Positions 27,553 through 37,312 of a stretch of DNA of 64,000 bases are shown piece by piece. The notes beneath the pieces are model-generated. The model was not told the origin of the DNA. It saw only the letters and a program-made list of their open reading frames with translations, and did no database searches. Position 1 is the first letter of the stretch. Each line of letters begins with the position of its first letter. The DNA is from Sphingopyxis sp. USTB-05. Its GTDB lineage: Bacteria; Pseudomonadota; Alphaproteobacteria; Sphingomonadales; Sphingomonadaceae. The translations under genes and the position numbers were made by a program. The DNA lies in the NCBI RefSeq assembly GCF_023822045.1, contig NZ_CP084712.1, positions 4,089,001-4,153,000 on the forward strand, written 5' to 3'.

Positions 27553-28232
27553 CGACCTTCGTCAGGGACGGGCTTCGCTTCTTCCTCGACCAGATCGGCG
27601 ACCGCGGCGTCGAGCCCAGGCTCTTCCTTCGCCGCCGGTGTTTCCGATTTCGGCTTTTCCGCTGCCTTTTCGTCGCGCGTCGGCGGCAGCGCGCCGCCGA
27701 GCGCATTGGCGAGGCCGAGCAATTGCTCACCGATCACCTTGTCGACCGCGGGCGCGATATCCGCGACCTTGAAGCGCATATAGCCGCCGACGACATAGTC
27801 GAAGCGCAGCGCGCTGCCCGTCGGGGTTTCCTTGATCTGGATGGTCAGCGTGCCATTGAGCGCTTCGCCCTGCAGCGGGCCGAACGCGCCCGACAGGCGC
27901 AGCATCTGGCCCGGTTTCGAAAAGAGGACGCGCGCGTGCTGAACGCTGCCGACGCCCGCACCCGTATCGGGCAATTTTTCGCAGAAGCAGCCGCCGGCTT
28001 GCGAATCGAGCCAGAAGTTCGCGGCGTCGCCCGACCAGCTATGATCCTTTGACCACCAGCTTTCGGGCATGCGGAGCATTTTCCACACGTCGGCGGGGGT
28101 CGCGGCGACCTGTGCGGTGTGCGCGACGGTGAAGCCCGCCTCGCTCTGGTCGACGACCTTGGCGTTTGCGGCCGGCGCCAAAGCGAGTGCCGCGATCGTC
28201 GCCGCGCCCGCGAAATAACTGGAAAATGCCAT
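27549..28232 (-). CDS. exported SRPBCC (START-like) domain protein
   Basis: A 227-residue protein with a signal peptide (FAGAATIAALALAPAANAK, cleavage after ANA near residue 24). The body is a polyketide-cyclase/SRPBCC fold that binds hydrophobic ligands (FTVAHTAQVAATPADVWKMLRMPESWWSKDHSWSGDAANFWLDSQAGGCFCE and GPLQGEALNGTLTIQI ... LRFDYVVGGYM). The last ~45 residues are charged and disordered (KAAEKPKSE ... EEEAKPVPDEGR). Function unknown; periplasmic location is unusual for this fold and is inferred from the signal peptide. Convergent with yceD; 53 bases downstream of adk on the same strand, so it may end the ribosomal operon transcript. Confidence 0.8.
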   Translation of the reverse strand: MAFSSYFAGAATIAALALAPAANAKVVDQSEAGFTVAHTAQVAATPADVWKMLRMPESWWSKDHSWSGDAANFWLDSQAGGCFCEKLPDTGAGVGSVQHARVLFSKPGQMLRLSGAFGPLQGEALNGTLTIQIKETPTGSALRFDYVVGGYMRFKVADIAPAVDKVIGEQLLGLANALGGALPPTRDEKAAEKPKSETPAAKEEPGLDAAVADLVEEEAKPVPDEGR

Positions 28233-28285
28233 CAGCCTGTCCCCCTTGGCGCCTCAATAACCGGCGCTGGGAGGACTGGCTAGCC

Positions 28286-28939
28286 TCAGCCCGCGAGGAT
28301 CGTTTCGATCGCGTCGTTGACCTCGTCGATCGGCGCCATTCCGTCGACGTGCGTCACGATGCCGCGCGCTTCGTAGATCGGCAGGATCGGAGCGGTCTTG
28401 GCGCGATATTCGGCCATGCGCGTGCGCACCGTTTCCTCATTGTCGTCGGGACGGCGCTTGAATTCCTCCGACCCGCAAACGTCACAAACATTGTCCACTT
28501 TGGGAAGCTTGTATCGATCGTGATAGCCTGCGCCGCATTTGGCGCAGCTGAAGCGGCCGGTGATGCGGTCGACAAGCGCGTCTTCCTCGACCTGCAGTTC
28601 GATCACATGGTCGAGCTTGCGGCCGCGTGCCGACAGGATGCCATCGAGGGCTTCGGCCTGCGCCGCGGTGCGAGGATAGCCGTCGAAGATCACCGAGACG
28701 TCACTGCCAAGCTGGTCGAGCCGTTCGCCGATCAGGCCCGAGACGATTTCGTCCGAGACGAGTTCGCCCGCGTCCATGACGGCTTTCGCCTGCACGCCGA
28801 TCGGCGTCCCGGCCTTGACCGCCGCGCGGAGCATGTCGCCAGTCGAGAGCTGGACCATGCCATGCTCTTCTTCGAGCCGAACCGCCTGCGTTCCCTTGCC
28901 CGCCCCCGGCGGACCCAGCAAAATGATATTCAGCGTCAT
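28286..28939 (-). CDS. adk: adenylate kinase, zinc-lid type
   Basis: A 217-residue long-form adenylate kinase catalysing ATP + AMP = 2 ADP. P-loop GPPGAGKGTQ at residues 9-18, AMP site LSTGDMLRAAV, and FDGYPRTAAQAEAL. The lid carries Cys132, Cys135, Cys152 and Cys155 (CAKC and CDVC), a structural zinc site seen in many Gram-positive and some alphaproteobacterial enzymes. It follows secY by 48 bases, as in most spc operons. It is the last recognisable member here: rpsM, rpsK, rpoA and rplQ do not follow. Confidence 0.97.
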   Translation of the reverse strand: MTLNIILLGPPGAGKGTQAVRLEEEHGMVQLSTGDMLRAAVKAGTPIGVQAKAVMDAGELVSDEIVSGLIGERLDQLGSDVSVIFDGYPRTAAQAEALDGILSARGRKLDHVIELQVEEDALVDRITGRFSCAKCGAGYHDRYKLPKVDNVCDVCGSEEFKRRPDDNEETVRTRMAEYRAKTAPILPIYEARGIVTHVDGMAPIDEVNDAIETILAG

Positions 28940-28987
28940 GGGGACCCCTGTTTGCCCTACCGTGTCGCGAGTGCCGTAGCTTGGCGA

Positions 28988-30361
28988 TCAACGCCGCGCA
29001 ACGCCGCCCTTCAATTTGGCCTTTTTGATGAGGTCGCCATATTGGTGCGCGAGCATGTGGCTCTGGATCTGGCTGATCGTATCGATCGTGACGTTCACGA
29101 TGATCAGCAGGCTGGTGCCGCCGAGCTGGAACGGCAACCCCGACCCCGCGATGAAATATTCGGGGATCAGACAGATCGCCGCCAGATAGGCCGCACCGAG
29201 CACGGTGATGCGCGTCAGCACGAAATCGAGATAGGCGGCGGTGTTCTTGCCCGGGCGAATGCCGGGAATGAAGCCGTTCTGGCGCTTCAGATTGTCGGCG
29301 GTTTCTTCGGGATTGAAGACCACGGCAACATAGAAGAAGCAGAAGAAGACGATACCCGCGGCATAGAGCGCCATATAAAGCGGCTGGCCGTGCGCGAGAT
29401 ACTGGTTGAGCGTGATCAGGAAATCGCCGGTCGCGGTGTCGCCCTGAACATTCTGGCCCATCATCTGAGTGACGGTCAGCGGCATCAGCAGCAGCGACGA
29501 GGCAAAGATCGGCGGGATCACGCCCGCGGTGTTGACCTTGAGCGGCAGGTGGCTGCGGTCCGCCTGCATCACGCCGCGCTGCGTCGCGCGCTTGGGATAT
29601 TGAACGAGGACGCGGCGCTGTGCACGTTCCATGAAGCTGATGAAGGCGATGACGACGATCGCGCCGCCGACGACGGCGAGGATCGTGCCGCCGCCCATCG
29701 AGCCTTCACGAACCTGCGTGAACATCTGCGCGAAGCTGCGCGGCAACTGGGCAAGAATGCCCGCCATGATGATCAGCGAGACGCCGTTCCCGATCCCGCG
29801 GCTGGTGATCTGTTCGCCCAACCACATCAGGAAGAGCGTACCGCCGACGATGCTGATCACCGCGCCGATGCGGAACAACATGCCGGGGTCGACGACCGCG
29901 GCGATGCCCTGGCTCGCGCCGAGCGATTCGAGCCCGACAGCGATGAAATAACCCTGGATCGCGGTGAGTCCGACCGTCCCGTAGCGCGTATATTGGTTGA
30001 GCTTCTTGCGCCCGCTTTCGCCCTCTTTCTTGAGTGCGGCGAGGCTGGGCGACAGGGCCGCCGCTAGCTGCACGACGATCGACGCCGTGATATAGGGCAT
30101 GACGCCGAGCGCGATGATGCTCATCCGCTCAAGGCTGCCGCCCGAGAAGGTGTTGAAAATGTCGAGGACGCCGCCCGACGCGGCCTGGCTGTAGAGCGAC
30201 GCCAGCGCAACGGGGTCGACCCCGGGCAGCGGCACGAACGACAGGAAACGGAAGACGATCAGCGCGCCGATCGTGAACCAGATGCGGTTCTTGAGTTCGG
30301 TCGCCTGACCGAACTTCGAAAAGTTCAGGTTGGAAGCAAGCTGGTCGGCGCGAGAGGCCAT
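28988..30361 (-). CDS. secY: preprotein translocase subunit SecY
   Basis: The 457-residue channel subunit of the SecYEG translocon. Ten hydrophobic spans are visible, beginning with NRIWFTIGALIVFRFLSFVPLPGVDP; family marks include GVMPYITASIVVQL, the cytoplasmic loop RKKLNQYTRYGT, RGIGNGVSLIIMAGI, and PKRATQRGVMQADRSHLPLKVNTAGVIPPIFASSLL. Lies downstream of rplO after a 206-base gap with a hairpin, and upstream of adk. Confidence 0.98.
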   Translation of the reverse strand: MASRADQLASNLNFSKFGQATELKNRIWFTIGALIVFRFLSFVPLPGVDPVALASLYSQAASGGVLDIFNTFSGGSLERMSIIALGVMPYITASIVVQLAAALSPSLAALKKEGESGRKKLNQYTRYGTVGLTAIQGYFIAVGLESLGASQGIAAVVDPGMLFRIGAVISIVGGTLFLMWLGEQITSRGIGNGVSLIIMAGILAQLPRSFAQMFTQVREGSMGGGTILAVVGGAIVVIAFISFMERAQRRVLVQYPKRATQRGVMQADRSHLPLKVNTAGVIPPIFASSLLLMPLTVTQMMGQNVQGDTATGDFLITLNQYLAHGQPLYMALYAAGIVFFCFFYVAVVFNPEETADNLKRQNGFIPGIRPGKNTAAYLDFVLTRITVLGAAYLAAICLIPEYFIAGSGLPFQLGGTSLLIIVNVTIDTISQIQSHMLAHQYGDLIKKAKLKGGVARR

Positions 30362-30527
30362 GGGTGTTTTCCTCGGATATTCCGGACCGCGCCCCCCGCG
30401 ACCCGGCGCCTATGTGCGTTCGGCGGTGACGAAGCGCAAGGGGAAAGGCCTATTTTGCGACGCAGCTCGTCGATACCGGCTGCATCATCCGTTCGCATCG
30501 AACGGGAAATAACAGATCGTCAAACGA

Positions 30528-30561
30528 CGAAGGGCGACCCGTGTTCCGAGCCGCCCCTTCG
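30528..30561 (-). terminator. hairpin between rplO and secY
   Basis: Arms CGAAGGGCG (30528-30536) and the CGCCCCTTCG end (30552-30561) pair with one bulge, seven bases after the rplO stop. On the minus strand it is followed by TCGTTTG, a weak T-tract. It is probably a partial terminator or mRNA processing signal that lowers secY and adk expression relative to the ribosomal proteins. Confidence 0.45.
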
Positions 30562-30567
30562 CCTTGA

Positions 30568-31089
30568 TTATTCCGCCTTGGCTTTGGCGCGGCGCTGGGC
30601 CTTCTTGCCTTCGCCTTCGGGCTTGGGTTCGGGCAATTCAACCTTGCCGCCAGCCTTTTCGACCGCTTCGATCGCGCCTTTCGACGCGCCGGCAACGGCG
30701 AAGTTCAGCTTCGCGGTGATTTCACCCTTGGCGAGGAGACGGACGCCATCCTTGCCGCCACGGGCAACGCCGGCAGCCTTGAGCGCGGCGTGATCGATCA
30801 CAGCCTTCGCGTCGAGCTTCTTCTCGTCGACCAGCTTCTGGATCATGCCCAGATTCACGATCGCGAAATCCTTGCCGAAGATGTTGTTGAAGCCACGCTT
30901 CGGGATACGCATGTGAAGGGGCATCTGGCCGCCTTCAAAGCCGTTGATCGCGACGCCGCTACGGGCCTTCTGGCCCTTTTGACCGCGACCGGCGGTCTTG
31001 CCCTTGCCCGAGCCGATGCCGCGTCCAACGCGCATGCGGCCCTTGCGGGCGCCATTGTTGTCACGAAGTTCGTTAAGCTTGATAGTCAT
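30568..31089 (-). CDS. rplO: 50S ribosomal protein L15
   Basis: A 173-residue large-subunit protein. The N-terminus [42 protein letters not shown] is the conserved rRNA-binding glycine/arginine arm; [23 protein letters not shown] follows. About 25 residues longer than in E. coli because of a Lys/Ala/Glu-rich tail ([20 protein letters not shown]). Part of the spc operon; rpmD is upstream. Confidence 0.97.
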   Translation of the reverse strand: MTIKLNELRDNNGARKGRMRVGRGIGSGKGKTAGRGQKGQKARSGVAINGFEGGQMPLHMRIPKRGFNNIFGKDFAIVNLGMIQKLVDEKKLDAKAVIDHAALKAAGVARGGKDGVRLLAKGEITAKLNFAVAGASKGAIEAVEKAGGKVELPEPKPEGEGKKAQRRAKAKAE

Positions 31090-31145
31090 TGCACTCGCTT
31101 TCGCTTTTATCGCGCTGATAGATATAAGGTCGGGTCGTGAGGGGC

Positions 31146-31331
31146 TCAGCCCTCGACGACTTCGACCATGTGCGGCAGCTTGCGGATCATGCCGCGCACT
31201 TCCGGGGTGTCGACCAGTTCGACCTCGCGGTGCATCTTGCCCAGGCCGAGGCCGGTCAGGATCGCACGCTGGCTCTTGGGACGACGGATCGGCGAACCGA
31301 TCTGGCGGATCTTGATCTTCTTGTCAGCCAT
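31146..31331 (-). CDS. rpmD: 50S ribosomal protein L30
   Basis: A 61-residue protein: [56 protein letters not shown] is a full-length bacterial L30. It lies four bases after rpsE and 56 bases before rplO in the usual spc order. Confidence 0.97.
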   Translation of the reverse strand: MADKKIKIRQIGSPIRRPKSQRAILTGLGLGKMHREVELVDTPEVRGMIRKLPHMVEVVEG

Positions 31332-31335
31332 CGTC

Positions 31336-32028
31336 TTACTCCGTCACCGCCGCGGCTTCGGCCTCGGCTGCGCGGTCGGAAGCACCGCCACGCTTGATCA
31401 GGTCCGAAACCTTCTTGCCGCGACGCTGCGCGACCGACTTCGGGCTGGTCTGCTCACCGAGCGCTTCGAAAGTAGCGCGGATCATGTTGTAGGGGTTCGA
31501 AGTGCCGACCGACTTGGTCACCACGTCCGCAACGCCCAGCGATTCGAACACGGCGCGCATCGGGCCGCCGGCGATGATGCCGGTACCGGCAGGAGCCGAA
31601 CGCAGCGTCACATTACCGGCGCCGAACACACCGCGACCATCATGGTGCAGCGTGCGGCCGTCGCGCAGCGGAACGCGAATCATCGCCTTCTTCGCAGCAG
31701 CGGTTGCCTTCGAAATGGCTTCGGGCACTTCGCGCGCCTTGCCATGACCGAAACCGGCACGACCCTTGCCGTCGCCGACGACGACGAGCGCGGCGAAACC
31801 GAAGCGCTTGCCGCCCTTCACCGTCTTTGAAACGCGGTTGATGTGAACGAGCTTTTCGATGAGCTCTTCGCCACCTTCTTCGTCGCGCGGGCGACGATCG
31901 TCGCGGCGGCCTCGGCCACCGTCACGACCGCCACGACCGCCGTCGCGGCCACCACGGCCACGGCGGGGAGCGCCGGTGTTTTCGGTCGCTTCGACAGCGC
32001 CTTCGACGTTCTGTACTTCGTCAGCCAT
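31336..32028 (-). CDS. rpsE: 30S ribosomal protein S5 with Arg-Gly-rich N-terminal extension
   Basis: A 230-residue S5; the typical length is about 165. Residues ~55-220 are canonical ([92 protein letters not shown]). In front is an extension with RGG-like repeats ([23 protein letters not shown]) that should be disordered and bind RNA. The extension uses the same ATG context and codon style as its neighbours, and no closer start fits, so it is part of the protein. Confidence 0.96.
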   Translation of the reverse strand: MADEVQNVEGAVEATENTGAPRRGRGGRDGGRGGRDGGRGRRDDRRPRDEEGGEELIEKLVHINRVSKTVKGGKRFGFAALVVVGDGKGRAGFGHGKAREVPEAISKATAAAKKAMIRVPLRDGRTLHHDGRGVFGAGNVTLRSAPAGTGIIAGGPMRAVFESLGVADVVTKSVGTSNPYNMIRATFEALGEQTSPKSVAQRRGKKVSDLIKRGGASDRAAEAEAAAVTE

Positions 32029-32030
32029 AA

Positions 32031-32384
32031 TCAGAACTCCAATCCGCCTTCGCGAGCCGCGTCGGCCAGCGCCTTGATGCGCCCGTGGAACAGGAAACCG
32101 CCGCGGTCGAACACGACCTGGGTCACGCCGGCCTTCTTCGCGGCAGCGGCGAGGCGCTTGCCAACGTCGGCGGCAGCAGCCGTGGTCGCGCCGGTCTTGC
32201 CGCGGACATCCTTGTCCAGCGTCGAGGCCGAAGCCAGCGTCTGGCCGGCGGCGTCATCGATGAGCTGCGCATAGATGTGACGGCCCGAACGGTGCACCGA
32301 AAGGCGCGGACGCCCGGCTGCACGCTGGCGGAGGGCGGTACGGACGCGCTGGCGCCGTTTTTCGAAAGTGGTAAGATGTGCCAT
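32031..32384 (-). CDS. rplR: 50S ribosomal protein L18
   Basis: A 117-residue 5S rRNA-binding protein, same length as in E. coli. Recognised by [77 protein letters not shown]. Two bases from rpsE and three from rplF. Confidence 0.97.
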   Translation of the reverse strand: MAHLTTFEKRRQRVRTALRQRAAGRPRLSVHRSGRHIYAQLIDDAAGQTLASASTLDKDVRGKTGATTAAAADVGKRLAAAAKKAGVTQVVFDRGGFLFHGRIKALADAAREGGLEF

Positions 32385-32387
32385 GGC

Positions 32388-32921
32388 TTACTTCTTCTTG
32401 CCTTCTTTGCGGAAGATGTACTCGCCGCGATATTTGATGCCCTTGCCCTTATAGGGTTCGGGCTTACGCCAACGGCGAATTTCCGCCGCGACCTGGCCGA
32501 CCTTCTGCTTGTCGATACCGCTGATCTCGATCGTCGTGTTGTCCGGCGTCTTGATCTCGATGCCTTCGGGCACCGCAAAATCGACATCATGGCTGTAGCC
32601 GAGCTGCAGCTTGAGCGTCTTGCCCTGCGAGTTGGCGCGATAGCCGACACCGGTGATCTCGAGGACCTTGGTGAAGCCTTCGGTCACACCCGTGATCAGG
32701 TTCTGGACCAGCGTACGCTGCATGCCCCAGAAAGCGCGTGCTTCGCGGGTGCCGTTCGCGGGCTGAACCGAAATGCTGCCTTCGGCGACTTCATAGTTGA
32801 TGAGGTCGGAAAGCGGCATCGCGAGCGTGCCCTTCGGTCCCTTGACCGACAGCTGACCGCCATCGATCGCGGCGGTGACGCCGCCCGGAATCGGTACTGC
32901 CTTTTTACCAATGCGCGACAT
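32388..32921 (-). CDS. rplF: 50S ribosomal protein L6
   Basis: A 177-residue protein near the GTPase-associated centre. Begins [20 protein letters not shown]; conserved [38 protein letters not shown] and the C-terminal [25 protein letters not shown] are present. Its start codon shares one base with the rpsH stop, a sign of translational coupling. Confidence 0.98.
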   Translation of the reverse strand: MSRIGKKAVPIPGGVTAAIDGGQLSVKGPKGTLAMPLSDLINYEVAEGSISVQPANGTREARAFWGMQRTLVQNLITGVTEGFTKVLEITGVGYRANSQGKTLKLQLGYSHDVDFAVPEGIEIKTPDNTTIEISGIDKQKVGQVAAEIRRWRKPEPYKGKGIKYRGEYIFRKEGKKK

Positions 32922-33325
32922 CAGAACACCTCCGCCAGCACTTCGCCGCCGACATTATGTTCGCGTGCTTCGGCGTCCGAGAGAACGCCGCGCGGGGTCG
33001 ACACGATGGTGATACCAAGGCCGTTGCGCACGATCGGAAGTTCTTTCGAACCCGAATAGACGCGGCGGCCCGGCTTCGAAACGCGAGCCACATGGCGGAT
33101 CGCCGGCTGGCCTTCGAAATATTTGAGCTCGATGCGGATGCCCTTGTGCTGGCCCTTGGCACCCAGCGCTTCTTCGCTGTAGCCGCGGATATAGCCTTCA
33201 CGCTGGAGAACATCGAGAACGCGGACGCGCAGGGTCGAGGCGGGAGTCAGGACGCTGTCCTTCTTCGCCTGCTGGCCGTTGCGGATGCGGGTGAGCATAT
33301 CACCCAGGGGATCGGTCATTGCCAT
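32921..33325 (-). CDS. rpsH: 30S ribosomal protein S8
   Basis: A 134-residue primary 16S rRNA-binding protein. [18 protein letters not shown] at the start and the C-terminal [39 protein letters not shown] are hallmark sequences. A start two codons later (MTDPLGD) is also possible. In other bacteria S8 represses the spc operon. Confidence 0.97.
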   Translation of the reverse strand: MAMTDPLGDMLTRIRNGQQAKKDSVLTPASTLRVRVLDVLQREGYIRGYSEEALGAKGQHKGIRIELKYFEGQPAIRHVARVSKPGRRVYSGSKELPIVRNGLGITIVSTPRGVLSDAEAREHNVGGEVLAEVF

Positions 33326-33337
33326 CTTGTCAGTCCC

Positions 33338-33643
33338 TTACCAGCTCGACTTCACAACACCGGGGATCAGGCCCTTGTTGGCCAGATCGCGGAGTTGGAT
33401 ACGGCACAGCCGGAATTTGCGATAATAAGCGCGCGGGCGCCCGGTCAGCTCGCACCGGTTACGGATGCGGGTCGGGTTACCATTGCGCGGGATTTCCGCC
33501 ATCTTGAGGCGCGCGATCAGACGCTCGCCATCGTCGAGCGACGTATCTGCCGCAATCGCCTTCAGCTTCGCATAACGGCCGGCATATTTCTTCACCAGCT
33601 GCTTGCGACGCTCGTTCTTGTTTACCGAACTCAGTTTCGCCAT
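33338..33643 (-). CDS. rpsN: 30S ribosomal protein S14, zinc-free type
   Basis: A 101-residue long-form S14. The C-terminal [41 protein letters not shown] is intact, while the zinc ribbon CxxC pairs of the short form are absent, so this is the zinc-independent C-minus variant. Between rplE and rpsH. Confidence 0.97.
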   Translation of the reverse strand: MAKLSSVNKNERRKQLVKKYAGRYAKLKAIAADTSLDDGERLIARLKMAEIPRNGNPTRIRNRCELTGRPRAYYRKFRLCRIQLRDLANKGLIPGVVKSSW

Positions 33644-33692
33644 GACTTAAGTTCTCTTTCCTTCTTGAAAGAGCCTGCCAGATCCCGAGGGA

Positions 33693-34271
33693 TCAGGCGG
33701 CTTCCTTTTCCTGCGCAACGATCGGGAAGGGGAAGCCGAACAGCTTGAGCAGTTCGCGGGCTTCGTCGTCCGTACGAGCGGTGGTGGTGACGATCACGTC
33801 CATGCCGCGCACCTGGTCGATGCGGTCATAGTTGATCTCGGGGAAGATGATCTGCTCTTTCAGGCCCATGGCATAGTTGCCACGGCCGTCGAAGCTGGTC
33901 GCCGACACGCCGCGGAAGTCGCGGATGCGCGGCATTGCGATCGTGATCAGGCGGTCGAGGAATTCATACATGCGTTCGCGGCGCAGGGTCACCTTGCAGC
34001 CAATCGGCATGCCTTCGCGCAGCTTGAACTGTGCGATCGACTTCTTCGCCTTGGTCACGACGGGCTTCTGGCCGGCGATGAGTTCCATCTCGGCAGCGGC
34101 CGATTCGACCTTCTTCTTGTCCTGCGTGGCTTCGCCGACGCCCATGTTGAGCGTGATCTTTTCGATCTTCGGCACTTCCATCGCATTCTTGTAACCGAAC
34201 TTCTCGGTCATCGCCTTGACGATCACATCGTCATAGCGCTTGCGCATGCGCGGGGTGTAATTGTCAGCCAT
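33693..34271 (-). CDS. rplE: 50S ribosomal protein L5
   Basis: A 192-residue 5S rRNA-binding protein. Recognised by [89 protein letters not shown] and [26 protein letters not shown]. The N-terminus is about ten residues longer than in E. coli. Its start overlaps the end of rplX by eight bases. Confidence 0.98.
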   Translation of the reverse strand: MADNYTPRMRKRYDDVIVKAMTEKFGYKNAMEVPKIEKITLNMGVGEATQDKKKVESAAAEMELIAGQKPVVTKAKKSIAQFKLREGMPIGCKVTLRRERMYEFLDRLITIAMPRIRDFRGVSATSFDGRGNYAMGLKEQIIFPEINYDRIDQVRGMDVIVTTTARTDDEARELLKLFGFPFPIVAQEKEAA

Positions 34272-34581
34272 TGAGCGTCTCCCCGGACTTCACGGCCACG
34301 CGGACCTTCTTGCCGTCCTTGGTTTCAAAACGAACGCGCGTCGGCTTGCCGGTCTTGGGATCGGCAATCGCGACCTTGCTCGCGTACAGCGGCGCTTCCT
34401 TGCGCTCCAGGCCACCCTGCGGGTTGGTCTGGCTCGGCTTGCGGTGGCGCGTGATGATGTTGACGCCCGCGACAACGACCTTGCCGTCTTTCGGCAGGCT
34501 CTGCGTCACTTCGCCGGTCTTGCCCTTGTCCTTGCCGGACAGGATGACAACCGTGTCGCCCTTCTTGATCTTGTTCGCCAT
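34264..34581 (-). CDS. rplX: 50S ribosomal protein L24
   Basis: A 105-residue assembly-initiator protein. [22 protein letters not shown] is the KOW motif; [44 protein letters not shown] follows. Overlaps rplE by eight bases and ends two bases downstream of rplN. Confidence 0.97.
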   Translation of the reverse strand: MANKIKKGDTVVILSGKDKGKTGEVTQSLPKDGKVVVAGVNIITRHRKPSQTNPQGGLERKEAPLYASKVAIADPKTGKPTRVRFETKDGKKVRVAVKSGETLNG

Positions 34582-34583
34582 GG

Positions 34584-34952
34584 TTAGAGGACCTCCGGCG
34601 CCAGGCTGATGATCTTCATATAGCCGCGGCCGCGCAGTTCGCGGACGACGGGGCCGAAGATACGGGTGCCGATGGGCTCTTCATTCTTGTTGACGAGCAC
34701 GGCAGCGTTGCTGTCGAAACGGATGACCGAGCCATCGGCACGGCGCACGTCCTTGGCGGTGCGAACGATAACGGCGCGATGCACGTCACCCTTCTTCACC
34801 TTGCCGCGGGGCTGAGCTTCCTTGATCGACACGACGATCACGTCGCCCACGCCGGCGGTACGACGCTTCGAGCCGCCCAGAACCTTGATGCACTGGACGC
34901 GCTTGGCACCGCTGTTGTCAGCGACTTCCAATTGTGACTGCATCTGGATCAT
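34584..34952 (-). CDS. rplN: 50S ribosomal protein L14
   Basis: A 122-residue intersubunit-bridge protein. [61 protein letters not shown] and [28 protein letters not shown] give a full match. The 60-base gap to rpsQ is one of the larger ones within this operon. Confidence 0.98.
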   Translation of the reverse strand: MIQMQSQLEVADNSGAKRVQCIKVLGGSKRRTAGVGDVIVVSIKEAQPRGKVKKGDVHRAVIVRTAKDVRRADGSVIRFDSNAAVLVNKNEEPIGTRIFGPVVRELRGRGYMKIISLAPEVL

Positions 34953-35012
34953 CGATGCATTTCCTTCTTTTTTGGCCTACCGGGATGCCCCGGCGGTTCC
35001 GTGAAAATCAGC

Positions 35013-35282
35013 TTAGGCGTCAGCGGCCGTTTTGGGCTTGCTGTGGGTGTCGACCTTGTCGAGCACCTTCCACGTCTTCAGCTTCGAAATCGGCTTCGTT
35101 TCCTCGATGCGGACGGTTTCGCCAGCCTTGATGGCGTTGTCCTCATCGTGGGCGTGATATTTTTTCGAGCGGCGGATGATCTTGCCGTACAGAGGGTGCT
35201 TCACCTTCCGTTCGACCTTCACCACGACGGTCTTGTCGCCCTTGTCGGACACCACCGTACCGGTCAGAATGCGCTTCGGCAT
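35013..35282 (-). CDS. rpsQ: 30S ribosomal protein S17
   Basis: An 89-residue OB-fold protein. [47 protein letters not shown] and [21 protein letters not shown] are the family core. Begins eleven bases after the rpmC stop. Confidence 0.97.
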   Translation of the reverse strand: MPKRILTGTVVSDKGDKTVVVKVERKVKHPLYGKIIRRSKKYHAHDEDNAIKAGETVRIEETKPISKLKTWKVLDKVDTHSKPKTAADA

Positions 35283-35293
35283 CGATAGTCTCC

Positions 35294-35497
35294 TTACTTC
35301 GCGGCCGAGCGCGTACGCTCGGTCTGCTGCGTCTTGATGCGCGCGATCGAGCGGCGCACTTCCTTGACGCGTGAGGCCTTTTCAAGCTGGCCGGTGGCCG
35401 CCTGGAAGCGGAGGTTGAACGCCTCGCGCTTCAGTTCGCCAAGCTGTTCGGCGAGCTGGTCGTCGGTCTTGGCCTTGAAATCTTCGGTCTTGGCCAT
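35294..35497 (-). CDS. rpmC: 50S ribosomal protein L29
   Basis: A 67-residue protein at the exit tunnel and signal-recognition docking site. [52 protein letters not shown] is typical of L29, two helices in an antiparallel hairpin. Four bases after rplP. Confidence 0.96.
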   Translation of the reverse strand: MAKTEDFKAKTDDQLAEQLGELKREAFNLRFQAATGQLEKASRVKEVRRSIARIKTQQTERTRSAAK

Positions 35498-35501
35498 GTC
35501 C

Positions 35502-35933
35502 TTAACCCTCCAGATGCGAGGTGTCGCCGAGACGGGCGATCACCTTCGTCTTGATCGGCAGCTTCATCGCGGCGCGTTCGAACGCCAGCGCGGCCACGGG
35601 GCCCGGAACGCCGTCGAGTTCGAACAGGATGCGACCCGGCTTCACGCGAGCGGCCCAGAATTCCGGCGAACCCTTGCCCTTACCCATACGGACTTCGGCA
35701 GGCTTCGACGACACGGGGACGTCGGGGAAAATGCGGATCCACAAACGGCCCTGACGCTTGATCGCGCGGCTGATCGCACGGCGAGCCGCTTCGATCTGGC
35801 GGGCGGTGATGCGCTCGGGTTCCATCGCCTTCAGCCCGTAGGAGCCGAAGTTCAGGCTGGTTCCGCCCTTGGCATTGCCATGGATGCGGCCCTTGAAAGC
35901 CTTACGGAACTTGGTTTTTTTCGGTTGCAGCAT
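35502..35933 (-). CDS. rplP: 50S ribosomal protein L16
   Basis: A 143-residue protein near the A site. [105 protein letters not shown] runs in the expected order. Starts eleven bases after the rpsC stop. Confidence 0.98.
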   Translation of the reverse strand: MLQPKKTKFRKAFKGRIHGNAKGGTSLNFGSYGLKAMEPERITARQIEAARRAISRAIKRQGRLWIRIFPDVPVSSKPAEVRMGKGKGSPEFWAARVKPGRILFELDGVPGPVAALAFERAAMKLPIKTKVIARLGDTSHLEG

Positions 35934-35944
35934 GTCAGCAGTCC

Positions 35945-36652
35945 TTAGCGGCGATCTTCACGAGCCGGACGGACGCCGGTCGTCTGTGCGTCGAGCATCA
36001 GACGGTCGGTCGCCATCGGATCGTGGCCGAGAATCTCGCCCTTGAAGATCCACACCTTGATCCCGCACACGCCATAGGCGGTGTGCGCGGTCGATTCGGC
36101 ATAGTCGACATTGGCGCGCAGCGTGTGAAGCGGCACCCGGCCTTCGCGATACCATTCGGTACGTGCGATTTCCGCGCCGCCCAGACGGCCGGCGCAGTTG
36201 ATACGGATGCCTTCGGCGCCCAGACGCATCGCCGACTGAACCGCGCGCTTCATGGCGCGACGGAACGCGACGCGGCGTTCGAGCTGATCGGCAATGCCCT
36301 GGCCGACGAGCTTGGCGTCGACTTCGGGCTTGCGGATTTCGACGATGTTCAGCGACACGTCGCTGCCCGTCAGTTCACCGAGCTTCTTGCGAAGCTTTTC
36401 GATGTCCGCGCCCTTCTTGCCGATGATGACGCCCGGACGGGCGGCATAGATCGAAACGCGGCACAGCTTGGCCGGACGTTCGATCACGACCTTCGAGATC
36501 GCGGCCTGCGGCAGGTTCTTGAACACATACTGACGGATCTTCAGATCCTCGACCAGCATGCGGCCATAGTCCTGGCCTTCGGCGAACCAGCGGCTGTCCC
36601 AGGTGCGGTTGACCTGCAGGCGCAGGCCGATCGGATTGCTCTTCTGGCCCAT
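35945..36652 (-). CDS. rpsC: 30S ribosomal protein S3
   Basis: A 235-residue mRNA-entry protein. ATG 36652 opens [23 protein letters not shown]; the KH domain is at [27 protein letters not shown]-terminal [33 protein letters not shown] sequence and [11 protein letters not shown] equivalents follow. An in-frame extension upstream of 36652 overlaps rplV and is not similar to S3. One base separates it from rplV. Confidence 0.98.
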   Translation of the reverse strand: MGQKSNPIGLRLQVNRTWDSRWFAEGQDYGRMLVEDLKIRQYVFKNLPQAAISKVVIERPAKLCRVSIYAARPGVIIGKKGADIEKLRKKLGELTGSDVSLNIVEIRKPEVDAKLVGQGIADQLERRVAFRRAMKRAVQSAMRLGAEGIRINCAGRLGGAEIARTEWYREGRVPLHTLRANVDYAESTAHTAYGVCGIKVWIFKGEILGHDPMATDRLMLDAQTTGVRPAREDRR

Positions 36653-36653
36653 C

Positions 36654-37034
36654 TTACGCCTCTTCTTCCTGTTCGCGCACGACGATCCGGATGCGGCTGA
36701 ACGGCTTGACGATCCGGGTCGACTTGCCGCGGCCACGTGCGTGCCAGCGCTTCATCGAGATCGACTTGCCGACGCTGGCTTCCTTGATGACGAGCGCATC
36801 AACGTCGAGGTTGTGGTTGTTTTCCGCGTTGGCGACGGCGCTGGCGAGAACCTTGCGCACGTCGACAGCCATCGCCTTCTTCGAGAAGGTGAGGATGTTC
36901 ATCGCGTCTTCGACCTTGCGGCCACGGATCAGCGCGGCGACGAGGTTGAGCTTCTGCGCCGAACCGCGAATCTGCGTGCCGACCGAGAGAGCCTCGTTAT
37001 CGGCGACGCGGCGGGGGGACTTTTCCTTGCCCAT
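36654..37034 (-). CDS. rplV: 50S ribosomal protein L22
   Basis: A 126-residue exit-tunnel protein, slightly longer than the E. coli form. [94 protein letters not shown] contains the long beta-hairpin lining the tunnel. Start shares one base with the rpsS stop. Confidence 0.97.
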   Translation of the reverse strand: MGKEKSPRRVADNEALSVGTQIRGSAQKLNLVAALIRGRKVEDAMNILTFSKKAMAVDVRKVLASAVANAENNHNLDVDALVIKEASVGKSISMKRWHARGRGKSTRIVKPFSRIRIVVREQEEEA

Positions 37035-37309
37035 TAGCGTTTGCCCTTCTTGTCGGCCGCGTGGCCGGGGAAGAAGCGCGTCGGCGCAAATTCACCCAGC
37101 TTCATGCCGACCATGTCTTCGTTCACCGACACCGGCACGAACTTGCGGCCGTTGTAGACGTTGAAGGTCAGCCCGACGAACTGCGGCAGGATGGTGGACC
37201 GGCGCGACCAGGTCTTGATCGGGGCAGAGCTGCCACCGTCCTGGGCCGTTTCGGCTTTCTTGAGGAGATGAAGGTCCACAAAGGGACCCTTCCAGACCGA
37301 GCGAGCCAT
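37034..37309 (-). CDS. rpsS: 30S ribosomal protein S19
   Basis: A 91-residue head protein of the small subunit. [72 protein letters not shown] is the complete family signature. Three bases from rplB. Confidence 0.98.
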   Translation of the reverse strand: MARSVWKGPFVDLHLLKKAETAQDGGSSAPIKTWSRRSTILPQFVGLTFNVYNGRKFVPVSVNEDMVGMKLGEFAPTRFFPGHAADKKGKR

Positions 37310-37312
37310 GGC

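Noticed and set aside
28166..30067. Open frame of 633 codons on the plus strand opposite secY and adk
   Set aside because: Exactly antisense to two well-identified genes; composition is the Arg/Asp/Ala-rich shadow typical of GC-rich DNA and shows no domain.
36653..36736. N-terminal extension of S3 into rplV
   Set aside because: Overlaps rplV out of frame and lacks similarity; MGQKSNP at 36652 is the family start.
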